This document shows, in pieces, positions 18,485 through 27,172 of a DNA stretch of 50,437 nucleotides; position 1 is the first letter of the stretch, and the number at the start of each line of letters is the position of its first letter. A program made the translations under genes and the position numbers. The notes under the pieces are model-generated. The model did not search any database. It was not told the DNA's origin and saw only the letters and a list, made by a program, of their open reading frames with translations. The DNA comes from a bacterium (GTDB lineage: Bacteria > Patescibacteriota > UBA1384 > JAGGWG01). The stretch lies in NCBI GenBank assembly GCA_021157605.1, contig JAGGWG010000011.1:1-50437 (forward strand). Direction: 5' to 3'.

Positions 18485-19513
18485 CTATCTAATCAACATC
18501 GCATCCCCAAAACTAAAAAATCGATACTTCTTTTTGACAGCCTCCCTATAAGCCCGAAGGATATTTTTGCTGCCAGCAAAAGCAGAGACCAAAGCCAAAA
18601 GAGAGCTTTTAGGCAAATGAAAATTGGTAATCATGCTTTTTACAATTTTGAACTGAAAAGGCGGGTAGATAAAAAGAGAGGTTTCTTTTTTACAAGCTTG
18701 CACAATACCTTTTTTAGTGACCGCTGATTCCAAAGACCTTACTGCCGTAGTACCTACAGCTAAAACCTTTTTTCCTTCTTTAATTTTTTGGTTTAAAAAT
18801 CCAGCCGCTTCTTCTGAAATCTCTATCCACTCAGAATGAATCCTGTGATCTTTGATTTTTTTTGTTCTAATAGGAGCAAAAGTGCCCCAACCAATATGCA
18901 AAGTAATAAAGACAGACTCTACCCCTTTCTGGCGCAATTTTTTAAGTAGTCTTTGGGTAAAATGAAAAGAAGCAGTAGGGGCAGCTACAGAGCCAGGATT
19001 TTGCGCAAAAATCGACTGATACCATTTTTGAGCTTTGGCTTCAGGTATTTTAGTTTTGATATACGGCGGCAAGGGAGTTCGTCCTTTCCCAAGAAGAAAA
19101 TTTAATAATTTTTTGTCTGAGCAGTTTACTCTTACTTCCCAAACCTTTTCTTTATTTAGAAAATTTTGGAACTCAAGCTCAATACCTTGGCCAAGAAAAA
19201 CTTTGGCCTGAGAATTAAGTTTACCTTTAGCTAGAACATGCCATAAACGCTTGTCTGCTTCTTTAAGGAATAAGACCTCTACTCTTCCGCCTGTTTCTTT
19301 TTCCCCGTGAACGCGAAAAGGTAAAACTTTACTATTGTTAAAAACAAATACATAACTATCGTCAACAAACTCAACCAAATCAAAAAATCGCCGATGCTCA
19401 ATTTCTCCTGTTTTTTTATTCAAAATCATCAAACGTGAATAATCTCTAGGTCTAACAGGTTTTTGGGCTATCAAATTTTGGGGCAAAAAATAATTAAGGT
19501 CTTTTAAATGCAT
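18485..19513 (-). CDS. queA: QueA, S-adenosylmethionine:tRNA ribosyltransferase-isomerase
   Basis: 342 aa, full length. Family blocks: LPQNLIAQKPVRPRDYSRLMIL at the N-terminus, FNNSKVLPFRV, PLPPYIK, GSVAAPTASFHFT, THIGWGTFAPIR-like (TLHIGWGTF), HSEWIEIS, AVGTTAVRSLES and NFHLPKSSLLALVSAFAG. It makes epoxyqueuosine in tRNA from preQ1 using the ribose of SAM. The next step, epoxyqueuosine reduction, is encoded by queH 1.2 kb away. TGT-TAATCT lies 7 nt before the ATG; no SD. Confidence 0.96.
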   Translation of the reverse strand: MHLKDLNYFLPQNLIAQKPVRPRDYSRLMILNKKTGEIEHRRFFDLVEFVDDSYVFVFNNSKVLPFRVHGEKETGGRVEVLFLKEADKRLWHVLAKGKLNSQAKVFLGQGIELEFQNFLNKEKVWEVRVNCSDKKLLNFLLGKGRTPLPPYIKTKIPEAKAQKWYQSIFAQNPGSVAAPTASFHFTQRLLKKLRQKGVESVFITLHIGWGTFAPIRTKKIKDHRIHSEWIEISEEAAGFLNQKIKEGKKVLAVGTTAVRSLESAVTKKGIVQACKKETSLFIYPPFQFKIVKSMITNFHLPKSSLLALVSAFAGSKNILRAYREAVKKKYRFFSFGDAMLIR

Positions 19514-19551
19514 AATTTTTAGATTAACATCTCTTATTTTTTAGAGCAAAA

Positions 19552-19689
19552 CTATGCTTTTATTACCCCTAAAGGTCTTAGTCTTACCAATGGCTGGGCC
19601 AAACCTGACTTGTGTATTATTTGAATCCTTTCCTTGGTGTCTTTATAAGTAAAAAATATTGAGCAGAACGAATAATCAGCTTTTGCCAA
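19552..19689 (-). CDS. Possible 45-aa peptide in the queA-PH protein gap
   Basis: A TTG-started frame ending at TAG encodes a soluble basic peptide (including KDTKERIQIIHKSGLA). Codon use is like that of the neighbours and the composition is protein-like, but there is no homologue that I know and only a weak SD (GGGG). It could be a decayed gene end. The rest of the 239-bp gap shows nothing. Confidence 0.2.
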   Translation of the reverse strand: MAKADYSFCSIFFTYKDTKERIQIIHKSGLAQPLVRLRPLGVIKA

Positions 19690-19752
19690 TTCTTACCCCT
19701 AAGTTTAATTTTTTAATCCGCTGGACGCGGCAGAATTTTACAAAAAACTATA

Positions 19753-20532
19753 TTAGGTTAAATCAATTTCTCCTGACTGAGCATCCTCACTTTTTTCTCT
19801 ATCCCGACTCTCTTCTTTATTCTCAACCTCTTCCTTACCACTAATATTAACTCCCTCGCTTCTACTTTGTCTTTCCTTTTTAGAAAAATTGCTACTTGGG
19901 ACTAGTTTCCCTCCACTCATAGAAGAAAAAACCTCCTCTTCATGTCTTTTAATTAACTCTTCTCCAGAAGAAACTTGGGTTGAAGTTTTACCCTGGGCAG
20001 TAACCAAAATCTGACGAGCTACAGCTGAAGGATGGGGTATGTTTTCCAAGATGAAATTTGGACGTTCACCCGCAGTTTGTACAACAACCCGTCCATAATC
20101 CAATAAAGAGGGCAAAAAACCTTTAACCTCAGAACTCACATCCTGAATATAGACTAAATCAGTGGAAGCCACTTGACGTTGGAAAATGTTCACCTGCTCT
20201 ATATCTACTAAACGCCGATTAGTCAAAATAGTAACGTCTAAATAATACTGAATCCAGGCAACCAAACAAAAGAAATCCAAAAAAAGAAAATAAACAGCAA
20301 AAAAGAAAGCTAAAATTTTACTTGGAGAAACTAACAAACCCCACTCTTCTAACAAAAGAGAAAGATCAAAATAAGAATAAGCCACAAAAACCAAAATAGG
20401 AAAAAGAATCAACACTAAAACCGCTAAAAACACTGGCAACATTGCCAACCAATGCCGGTGCAGAAAAATAACAATCTCCTCTCCTTCTTCTAACCTCTGC
20501 TGGGCATCACCTTGAAACATACTCTTAAACAT
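19753..20532 (-). CDS. Membrane protein with bacterial PH domain and charged tail
   Basis: 259 aa from the ATG at 20532: two transmembrane helices (about residues 28-58 and 72-100), a bPH_2 domain (LTNRRLVDIEQVNIFQRQVASTDLVYIQDVSSEVKG, LDYGRVVVQTAGERPNF), then a long Ser/Glu/Lys-rich disordered tail. The longer frame to 20721 adds 63 residues that are the shadow of the overlapping 62-aa gene, so it is rejected. Same architecture as the protein at 3654. Last gene of the ruvA-ruvB-queH operon. Confidence 0.82.
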   Translation of the reverse strand: MFKSMFQGDAQQRLEEGEEIVIFLHRHWLAMLPVFLAVLVLILFPILVFVAYSYFDLSLLLEEWGLLVSPSKILAFFFAVYFLFLDFFCLVAWIQYYLDVTILTNRRLVDIEQVNIFQRQVASTDLVYIQDVSSEVKGFLPSLLDYGRVVVQTAGERPNFILENIPHPSAVARQILVTAQGKTSTQVSSGEELIKRHEEEVFSSMSGGKLVPSSNFSKKERQSRSEGVNISGKEEVENKEESRDREKSEDAQSGEIDLT

Positions 20533-20537
20533 AGCTA

Positions 20538-20726
20538 TTAACTTAAAATTATTGCTAAAAAACCAGAAATAATAATTAAAACAGAAACAAAAAGATAAAT
20601 TCTTCTTGCCTTTAAGGTGGCGTCTCCCACAAAACCAAATTGGTGCAAGGCTCTCATAGCAAAAAAACTGGCTATACTCCATAGCACTACAACTAATAGA
20701 TAAAACAATAAAAGCAGCCAAATCAT
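20538..20726 (-). CDS. 62-aa two-helix membrane protein
   Basis: Two transmembrane helices joined by a short loop (HQFGFVGDATLKARR). The start overlaps the queH stop by 4 bp (ATGA type) and the stop lies 5 bp before the PH-protein start, which strongly supports translation. Function unknown; it may pair with the PH-domain protein. Confidence 0.7.
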   Translation of the reverse strand: MIWLLLLFYLLVVVLWSIASFFAMRALHQFGFVGDATLKARRIYLFVSVLIIISGFLAIILS

Positions 20727-21310
20727 AGTTTACCTTTTTCTTTCTCTTTTAAACTATAAGCACATCCACAGTAAGTTGGCAAATAAAAACCTCTTTTCTT
20801 GGCTTTGTGCAATGCTTCCCAATAAATTTTTCTTAAATCTCGAAAATAAAAAGGGATATGAAAATGCTCACCCAGCTCTATACCTATACGCCAAATAACA
20901 GATTGCTGTTGGTAAGGAGAGATTAAAAGGGTGGTGGTGAAAAAATCAGCCTTTATCTTTTGCGCATACTTAGCTGTAGTTTCTAAACGCAAACGATAAC
21001 ACACGGGACAGCGCTTTGTGGAATTATCTTCAATTTTACAGTAGTGCTTTTTCTCATAATCATAAATAGCAGAAAAATACTCCTGCATATTATAATCCGG
21101 TATCTCTAATTTGATATTTTCTTTTTGACAAAGTCGCCTCACATCTTTAAGACGCTTTTGGTACTCTTTTTCACCATGAATATTGGGATTATAGAAAAAA
21201 CCAATAATGCTAAACCCCTGCTCCTTTAAAAAAGGCAAAATCCCCACAGCACAAGGAGCACAACAGATATGAACAAGAATAACCTTATCTTTTAAATCTT
21301 TCTGGTTCAT
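20723..21310 (-). CDS. queH: QueH, epoxyqueuosine reductase (DUF208)
   Basis: 195 aa. Conserved cysteines: ICCAPC (C17, C18, C20), KRCPVCYRLR (C101, C104) and YCGC (180-183), the pattern of QueH, which binds Fe-S clusters and completes queuosine synthesis in tRNA. It is the non-cobalamin alternative to QueG. Overlaps ruvB by 4 bp. Together with queA this shows that the cell finishes queuosine from an imported or salvaged base; tgt is not in the window. Confidence 0.94.
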   Translation of the reverse strand: MNQKDLKDKVILVHICCAPCAVGILPFLKEQGFSIIGFFYNPNIHGEKEYQKRLKDVRRLCQKENIKLEIPDYNMQEYFSAIYDYEKKHYCKIEDNSTKRCPVCYRLRLETTAKYAQKIKADFFTTTLLISPYQQQSVIWRIGIELGEHFHIPFYFRDLRKIYWEALHKAKKRGFYLPTYCGCAYSLKEKEKGKL

Positions 21311-22302
21311 AAGTGTTTAAATAAGGAACTATTTTGCAAATGTCTCAAACCCCTTTCCGTAACTACCCTTCCTTTGGGTGTCCGATTCAAAAATCCAATC
21401 TGAATTAAATAGGGTTCATACACTTCCTCTAAAGTAGCTCTTTCTTCCCCTACTGCAGAAGCTAAAGCATTAATCCCTACTGGCCCTCCAGCAAACTTAT
21501 TAGAAATTACTTCCAAAATTTTTCTGTCAAGCTCATCTAAACCAAAATCATCGATTTCAAGAGCATCAAGAGCTTTCTGAGCTAAAACATTATCAATTGC
21601 CTTTTTGTTTTCCACTTGGGCAAAATCTCTTATTCTCTTTAATAAACGGTTAGCAATACGAGGAGTGCGCCGGGAACGCTGGGCAATAATTTTTACAGCC
21701 TTGTCTTTTATACCTATTTTTAAAATCTTGGCAGAGCGCTTAATAATTGTTTCAATATCTTTTGGTTCATAAAATCCTAAACGATAAACAATGCCAAATC
21801 TATCCCGTAAAGGCGAAGAAAGACTGGCATATTGGGTAGTGGCACCAATTAAAGTAAAGGGGTTAAGATCTAAACGCATTACCTGAGCAGAAGGACCTTT
21901 GCCTAAAACAAGATCAATTTTTCCTTCTTCTAAGGCAGGGTAAAGAACCTCTTCAATCTGGCGGCGTAAACGATGGATTTCATCAATAAAAAGAATTTCC
22001 CCTTCTTCTAAACTGGAAAGAACAGCAGCCAAATCCCCTACCCTCTCAAGCGCTGGCCCTGAGGTAATTTTAATAGGAACATTTAATTCTTTGGCAATAA
22101 TATGAGCTAAAGTAGTTTTACCAATGCCCGGTGGCCCGTGCAAAAGCAAGTGTTCCAAAGGCTCTCCCCTTTGTTGCGCCGCCTGTAGAAAAACAGCCAG
22201 ACTATGTTTAATTTTAGGCTGACCTATAAATTCATCGAGAGTTTTAGGACGCAGGGTCCTGTCAATTTGAGTTTCTTTATCTTTGAATATATCTTCAGGC
22301 AT
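21307..22302 (-). CDS. ruvB: RuvB, Holliday junction branch-migration ATPase
   Basis: 331 aa, normal length. Walker A GPPGIGKT at 56-63, Walker B FIDEIH at 105-110, sensor 1 LIGATTQ, arginine finger region SPLRDRFG, and the C-terminal winged helix with IGFLNRTPKGRVVT. Overlaps ruvA by 8 bp. Works with RuvA at recombination junctions; RuvC is encoded separately at 28884. Confidence 0.97.
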   Translation of the reverse strand: MPEDIFKDKETQIDRTLRPKTLDEFIGQPKIKHSLAVFLQAAQQRGEPLEHLLLHGPPGIGKTTLAHIIAKELNVPIKITSGPALERVGDLAAVLSSLEEGEILFIDEIHRLRRQIEEVLYPALEEGKIDLVLGKGPSAQVMRLDLNPFTLIGATTQYASLSSPLRDRFGIVYRLGFYEPKDIETIIKRSAKILKIGIKDKAVKIIAQRSRRTPRIANRLLKRIRDFAQVENKKAIDNVLAQKALDALEIDDFGLDELDRKILEVISNKFAGGPVGINALASAVGEERATLEEVYEPYLIQIGFLNRTPKGRVVTERGLRHLQNSSLFKHL

Positions 22303-22840
22303 TTTTCCCTTTTTCTTTTAAAATACGACGCACTTTCTCAGCAAGAGTTTTTTCTTTGCCGCTTAAGTACTGTAAACTCTTTTGAGCTTCTTGCCGGGAA
22401 AAACCTAAACTTTCTAAAGCCTCAAGCAGATCCTCTTCGCCAGACTGCTTAAACATTTCCGAGGCAGAAAGTTCAGCTAAAACCTTGCGAGCAGTTTTTT
22501 TACCAATACCCGGGGCTACCTCTAACTTAGCCAGATTTCCCTCTTGGATAAAAGCTAAAACTTCTTCCGGCCGGTAAAGGGAAAGAAGCGCCAAAGCCCC
22601 CTTGGGACCCAAGCCGGAAATTTTAATCAGCTTGCCAAAAAGTTCTCTTTCCTTAAAAGTAGCAAATCCATATAAAGACTCACTCTTTTCTGTCTGGTAG
22701 TGATAAATAAAGAGACGAGCTATCTTTTGGGAGATTAATCTGGGAGGAACATTAACCAAATATCCTAACCCACTTTTGGTAACCAAAACAATAAAATTTG
22801 CTCCCCTAATTTTAACCTCTCCCTCCAGATAAGCGATCAT
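22295..22840 (-). CDS. ruvA: RuvA, Holliday junction DNA-binding protein
   Basis: 181 aa: OB-fold domain I (MIAYLEGEVKIRG...GYLVNV), domain II with helix-hairpin-helix motifs (LIKISGLGPKGALALL and LEVAPGIGKKTARKVLAEL), and a C-terminal domain III (LLEALESLGFSRQEAQKSL) that contacts RuvB. First gene of the operon; its promoter faces that of the DUF1704 gene across an 83-bp gap. Confidence 0.96.
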   Translation of the reverse strand: MIAYLEGEVKIRGANFIVLVTKSGLGYLVNVPPRLISQKIARLFIYHYQTEKSESLYGFATFKERELFGKLIKISGLGPKGALALLSLYRPEEVLAFIQEGNLAKLEVAPGIGKKTARKVLAELSASEMFKQSGEEDLLEALESLGFSRQEAQKSLQYLSGKEKTLAEKVRRILKEKGKNA

Positions 22841-22885
22841 AGCTTAATAATAAGCGCTAAAAACTTCTTTATCAACCAAACTCCA

Positions 22886-22913
22886 TTTGCTAAAAGAAAA
22901 AATGTTATATAAT
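22886..22913 (+). promoter_or_regulatory. Promoter of the DUF1704 gene
   Basis: TATAAT at 22908-22913 with a weak -35 (TTTGCT, 22886-22891, 16-bp spacer). Only 10 nt separate the -10 box from the ATG, and AAAGGAG touches the start codon too closely to act as a normal SD, so the message is leaderless or nearly so. Confidence 0.55.
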
Positions 22914-22923
22914 AGAAAGGAGC

Positions 22924-24348
22924 ATGGAAAGAGAAAGTTCTTTTGCGCCAAACCAACCAGAGCCAGAGAAAAAAGGAATGCAGACAACTACAGCCTTAGA
23001 AGTAAGAACCTACGATTCGCAGTGGTGGGAGGAATTCCAAAAGATCGGCCTTTTTGAAGCCTATGAGTTTTTGGAAGGAAACAAGGAATACAGGAATCAA
23101 CAAAAAGAAGCCTTTTTGCAAGACAAAATTGAAAACCCTACTTTTGACTACCCCCACCTCAGTGCAGAAGATTTGCAAAGACGCGAAAATGAGCTTTTGG
23201 AATTAAAAAAGAAGATTATTGAGCAAGAAAGTAATCCGGTGGTCAAACAGGCCTATCGCTGGAAAATCAACGAAAAAATCGCCACCCTAAGAATGCTCCA
23301 AGCCACTTTAGCAGGTGATATGCGGCGATTCAGACGTTGGTCAGAATTTATCTATGGCAAACCCTCTTCTGAAATTTTTGCCTTTACTATTGGAGAAACA
23401 CGTCAAGAGGCGCAAAAGATTCTTGAAGACCCAGAAGCATCTGAAACCTTAAAAGAAGCCGCAGAAAACTTAACCCGCCTCCTGCCGCAAGTAAACAATA
23501 TCTCCCTCTCTTTACCAGAAGAGGAAACAGTAACTCAGGCTCGAGAGGCTTCAAAAAAACTTCTACAAAAGCTTATACCTGAACTACCTGAATTAGATAA
23601 ATTTGATGCCCCTCTTATCCGAGAAGCCTTTACCCAAGCCCTGCAGCGCCTCCAAGCAGAAGGATGGAAAGTGGTTATTGACGAAGAAAGCAGCAAAACA
23701 GGTATTGCTGTTAGTCAAGAATCACAGGAGGTACGTATACCTGCAACACGCAAAACCTCCAAAGAAAAACTGGTAGCCCTGATTCTCCACGAAATAGGCA
23801 CCCATGTGCAACGCCGGCTTAAAGGAGAACGAAGCCGTCTGCTGCTATTAGGAGCTGGACTTGATCGTTATGAAAAAGCAGAGGAAGGTATCGCTACTAT
23901 GAGAGAACAAATTACCAAAGAGAAAATAGAAAAATACGCCGGCTTAGAAGGTCACTTGGCTATATCTCTGGCTATGGGTTTAGATGGACAACCTCGCGAT
24001 TTCCGAAAAGTCTTTCAAATTCTGGAGGCTTTGTTTTATATGCGCAACTTAAAGAGGGGAAAAACACCAGAAGAAGCCCGCAAAAAGGCTCAAAGTTCTG
24101 CTTGGACAAGATGTGTAAGAACTTTTCGCGGAACAGATTGTAAAACCCGCGGCGCCTGCTTTACCAAAGACATTATTTACCGGGAAGGCAATATTAGTAT
24201 TTGGAAATTAGTGAGAGAGCATCCAGAGGCAATGGTAAAATTTGATATCGGCAAATATGACCCTACCAACTGGCGCCATCTTTACATTCTGATGGTATTG
24301 GGCATTACCGATGAAGACCTAGAAAGAGAATCGCAACAGCCCCAATAA
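22924..24348 (+). CDS. DUF1704-family metallopeptidase (MATCAP-related)
   Basis: 474 aa. A helical N-terminal half leads to the zinc motif HEIGTH (HExxxH, residues 289-294) in LVALILHEIGTHVQRR, followed by LGAGLDRYEKAEEGIA (glutamates 320-321), the expected third-ligand region of the family. DUF1704 proteins are predicted or shown to be metallopeptidases, including eukaryotic tyrosine carboxypeptidases, and bacterial members are often near ATP-grasp amidoligases. That holds here: it converges on the double ATP-grasp gene 58 bp away. A role in removing or trimming ligase-added peptide tags is plausible but inferred. No signal peptide. Confidence 0.85.
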   Translation: MERESSFAPNQPEPEKKGMQTTTALEVRTYDSQWWEEFQKIGLFEAYEFLEGNKEYRNQQKEAFLQDKIENPTFDYPHLSAEDLQRRENELLELKKKIIEQESNPVVKQAYRWKINEKIATLRMLQATLAGDMRRFRRWSEFIYGKPSSEIFAFTIGETRQEAQKILEDPEASETLKEAAENLTRLLPQVNNISLSLPEEETVTQAREASKKLLQKLIPELPELDKFDAPLIREAFTQALQRLQAEGWKVVIDEESSKTGIAVSQESQEVRIPATRKTSKEKLVALILHEIGTHVQRRLKGERSRLLLLGAGLDRYEKAEEGIATMREQITKEKIEKYAGLEGHLAISLAMGLDGQPRDFRKVFQILEALFYMRNLKRGKTPEEARKKAQSSAWTRCVRTFRGTDCKTRGACFTKDIIYREGNISIWKLVREHPEAMVKFDIGKYDPTNWRHLYILMVLGITDEDLERESQQPQ

Positions 24349-24406
24349 TGCCATCTCTTAAATTTGACGTTTTTTATCGTAAAGACGAAAGCAAAAAAAG
24401 TAAATT

Positions 24407-27172
24407 TTATAGCTCCACTTTAGCTCTCAGAATTTTTACTAATTGACGCGCCCACGGATTAAGACACTTCAAACTCTTATCTAAAACTGAATTCTTAGTA
24501 ATTATGCGGCACAAAGTGAACCCAGGCTTCAGATAAGTACCTTTAGCAGGAACCCCATCAGTAATAATAATCTCGTCCTTAGCAAGCTTAGAAAAATTAT
24601 GATCAGCGCGGCGATAAATTAACTTACGACCGTTAAAAAAATAGACTCCAGCTTTGAGACCTTTAGTCACATAAGCAGGCTTACGACCTAAATAATGCAG
24701 TACTAAATGAGCGCCTCGTCGAGGACGCAAATATTGAGTCTGTATTCTTTTTTGATTCACTGAATAAGAAGCTTTTAAGAACCCCATCAAATGCCAAGCT
24801 AAAAGAGGAATCTGCTTATGGGCTAACTGAATCCAGAGCTGAACAGGCAAAGTGCCGGTAAGCCGAGGATTAAGCTCAATAAGGTATACCTTTCCATCAG
24901 GAGCCCAAATACAATCTAAGCTAAAAAGCCCCTTAAAACCTTCTCGCCGCAAAACCTCCCCTATCTTTTCCACATACTCAAAACAAATCTTCTGTATCTC
25001 TTCCGGAATAAGAGAAGAATTAAAGTCGTGACCACAAAAACGGCCAAAAGTGTTCTTCCCCACCAACTCTTCCTGATCAACAACTTGAATTTGGGGTGGA
25101 AGATAAAAAACATCTTTTTTAAGAACACATCCCTCTATAGAAAGAGGCACCCCTTCCTTTTTTTCGCTAACAAGCAAGGGCCATTTTTCTTCTTTTGCTA
25201 ATATTTTTACAAGCTCCTCCTTGTTTTTTACCATTCTGCTTCCCCTTCCTCCCATCCCAGACAACTCTTGAACCACAACAGGAAAGGTTAACTTTCCTTT
25301 TTTTCTATTCCAATCTGCTGGCGAAGAAAGAAGTTTAGAACTAGGAGCAGGCAGATTTAATTTGGAAGCTACTTTTCGCAAAAAAACCTTATTATCTAGT
25401 CTTTCGAACAGCTGAGGAGAAACAGCTAAAACCTTAGCTCCAAATTCTGTGGCAACCTTTTTTATTTTTTCACTAGGAGCATAAACCATCCAAGCAGTAG
25501 GGGAATGTAATGACTCTAAAAAACTTTTAAATTCTTTAGAGGCAACAACTGTTTTAGAATTCCATTGCATTTTCTCAATCTTGCTCTTTTTGCTTGTATT
25601 AGCAGCTACAGAAAAAATATTCAGTCCCTCTTTTCCAAGAAGCAAATCTTCAGTATTTTTTCTTAAAGCCGCTACCAAATACTTATTAAGAAATTTTTCA
25701 GGACCGGCGCGACGCACAGCATTAACACTCAGACCAATAATACGCCGTGGATAAAGAGCAAAAAAAGCCCTTACCTCATCTAAACTCTTTACGGCAAAAG
25801 GACGCAATCGGCTAGTGTATTTTAAGGGATCAACAATAAAATCTCTTGCTGTAAGACGTCCTAAAATAACAGGATATTTTAAGTGTCGCCGATTACTTAA
25901 ATGCGCTTTAGCTTTAATAAGTTTTCCTGCGATCCTTAGCTTAACTTTAATCAAGGGCCGGACTTCCTTTCCTAAACTAGAACGAACTTTTTTAAATCTT
26001 ATTACTTCTGGAAATTTCTTAATTTCCCGCTGCAACTTTTCGATCTTTACTTTATCTTTTTCTCGAAAAGCCCGATGCAACTCTCTAGATTTATCCACTA
26101 ATTCCTCAAGCCCCATCTGCTTAGCAATGGAAAAATCTAAGGAGCAAGAGTAAGCACCTGTGTCTATCTTGGCTAAAGTCTTAATCCGATGTTTTTTCCC
26201 AAAAAACTCCACTACTTCTACTAAACCAATCACCGGCCTCTCTTCTTCTCCGAGATATCCCCTATAAACCCTAAAAAGCTCTTTTCCTAACTTTACTCCT
26301 TTTTCTGGCCGCTCTATCCCTATTTTCTTTAGTCTTTCAAGCCTCTCTCTTAAGCCAGCCTTGTTAACATTTTGGATACTTAACCCCGGCCTAGCATTTA
26401 ATTCTAAAATTAAAGGCCCTCTTTCAGTTAAAGCAATATCTACTCCTAAAAAATCACCTCCTGCTGCTGCTTGAGCTTCTGAAGCCAAAAGTAAAATCTC
26501 CTCCCAAAACTTAATTTTTTTCCCTCTAAGTTTTGTTTTTGATCGAGGAAGAACCTTATATCTTTTCCCATTGCGAAATCCATCTAAAGTTACTCCTGAT
26601 CCCAAATCAATCCCTACTCCAATTGCCCCCTCGTGAAGATTAGCTCTTCCTCTTGATTCCACAGTAGGCAATCTTAGCATTGCCATAATCGGCACAAGAC
26701 GAAAAACAATCACCCTAATATCTGGAAGCCCCCGATAAGCCAACCGTTTTAGGGTTCTGTCTGGCTTTATTCTTTCTTCTATATAAGCTACATCAGGTAA
26801 ACCACTCAAAGAGTAGGTGCCTTCTAAAATATTAAGAATGTGAAGCTTTAATTGCTCTTCAGTAATATCACCTCCATCTGATCTGAGAAAACCCCTTTTA
26901 GTCCTGCCAAAAACTACTAAAATACCCTTGCCGCCAAAACCAGAGTTGGGCTTAACCACAAAACTGTTCGGAAGGCTTTTAAAATCAAATTTTCTTACCT
27001 GCTCTGGCCGACGGAATACTTTATATGTTTCGGGAACAGGCAAACCAGCATTTTTCAAAACTCGCTTAGTTTTTAGTTTATTATCAACCAAACGTATAAC
27101 CTCCCTAGGATTGCAAGCTCGAATATAGGAAAAATTACGAGCATTAACTCCCAATACATCTTCCAGAGCCAT
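24407..27172 (-). CDS. Three-domain fusion: ATPgrasp_ST ligase, retropepsin-like (PF05618) domain, second ATP-grasp
   Basis: 921 aa. Domain 1 (about 1-290) is an alpha-L-glutamate ligase-like ATP-grasp: FVVKPNSGFGGKGI at 71-84, DIRVIVF at 151-157, LGVDIALTERGPLILELNARPGLSIQ at 242-267. Domain 2 (about 312-455) is the RimK-associated aspartyl-protease-like fold: AKIDTGAYSCSLD at 334-346 with catalytic-type D337, and VILGRLTARDFIVDP near 435-449. Domain 3 (about 575-800) is another ATP-grasp: VVVQELSGMGGRGSR and FSLDCIWAPDGKVYLIELNPRLTG at 750-773. The tail of about 120 residues is beta-rich. Elsewhere domains 1 and 2 are separate neighbouring genes. It overlaps the 7TM gene as TAATG. Predicted to build and perhaps process a peptide; substrate unknown. 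Confidence 0.85.
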   Translation of the reverse strand: MALEDVLGVNARNFSYIRACNPREVIRLVDNKLKTKRVLKNAGLPVPETYKVFRRPEQVRKFDFKSLPNSFVVKPNSGFGGKGILVVFGRTKRGFLRSDGGDITEEQLKLHILNILEGTYSLSGLPDVAYIEERIKPDRTLKRLAYRGLPDIRVIVFRLVPIMAMLRLPTVESRGRANLHEGAIGVGIDLGSGVTLDGFRNGKRYKVLPRSKTKLRGKKIKFWEEILLLASEAQAAAGGDFLGVDIALTERGPLILELNARPGLSIQNVNKAGLRERLERLKKIGIERPEKGVKLGKELFRVYRGYLGEEERPVIGLVEVVEFFGKKHRIKTLAKIDTGAYSCSLDFSIAKQMGLEELVDKSRELHRAFREKDKVKIEKLQREIKKFPEVIRFKKVRSSLGKEVRPLIKVKLRIAGKLIKAKAHLSNRRHLKYPVILGRLTARDFIVDPLKYTSRLRPFAVKSLDEVRAFFALYPRRIIGLSVNAVRRAGPEKFLNKYLVAALRKNTEDLLLGKEGLNIFSVAANTSKKSKIEKMQWNSKTVVASKEFKSFLESLHSPTAWMVYAPSEKIKKVATEFGAKVLAVSPQLFERLDNKVFLRKVASKLNLPAPSSKLLSSPADWNRKKGKLTFPVVVQELSGMGGRGSRMVKNKEELVKILAKEEKWPLLVSEKKEGVPLSIEGCVLKKDVFYLPPQIQVVDQEELVGKNTFGRFCGHDFNSSLIPEEIQKICFEYVEKIGEVLRREGFKGLFSLDCIWAPDGKVYLIELNPRLTGTLPVQLWIQLAHKQIPLLAWHLMGFLKASYSVNQKRIQTQYLRPRRGAHLVLHYLGRKPAYVTKGLKAGVYFFNGRKLIYRRADHNFSKLAKDEIIITDGVPAKGTYLKPGFTLCRIITKNSVLDKSLKCLNPWARQLVKILRAKVEL

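Noticed and set aside
19753-20721. 322-aa version of the PH-domain protein
   Set aside because: The first 63 residues overlap the real 62-aa membrane gene in another frame; the ATG at 20532 gives the normal domain order.
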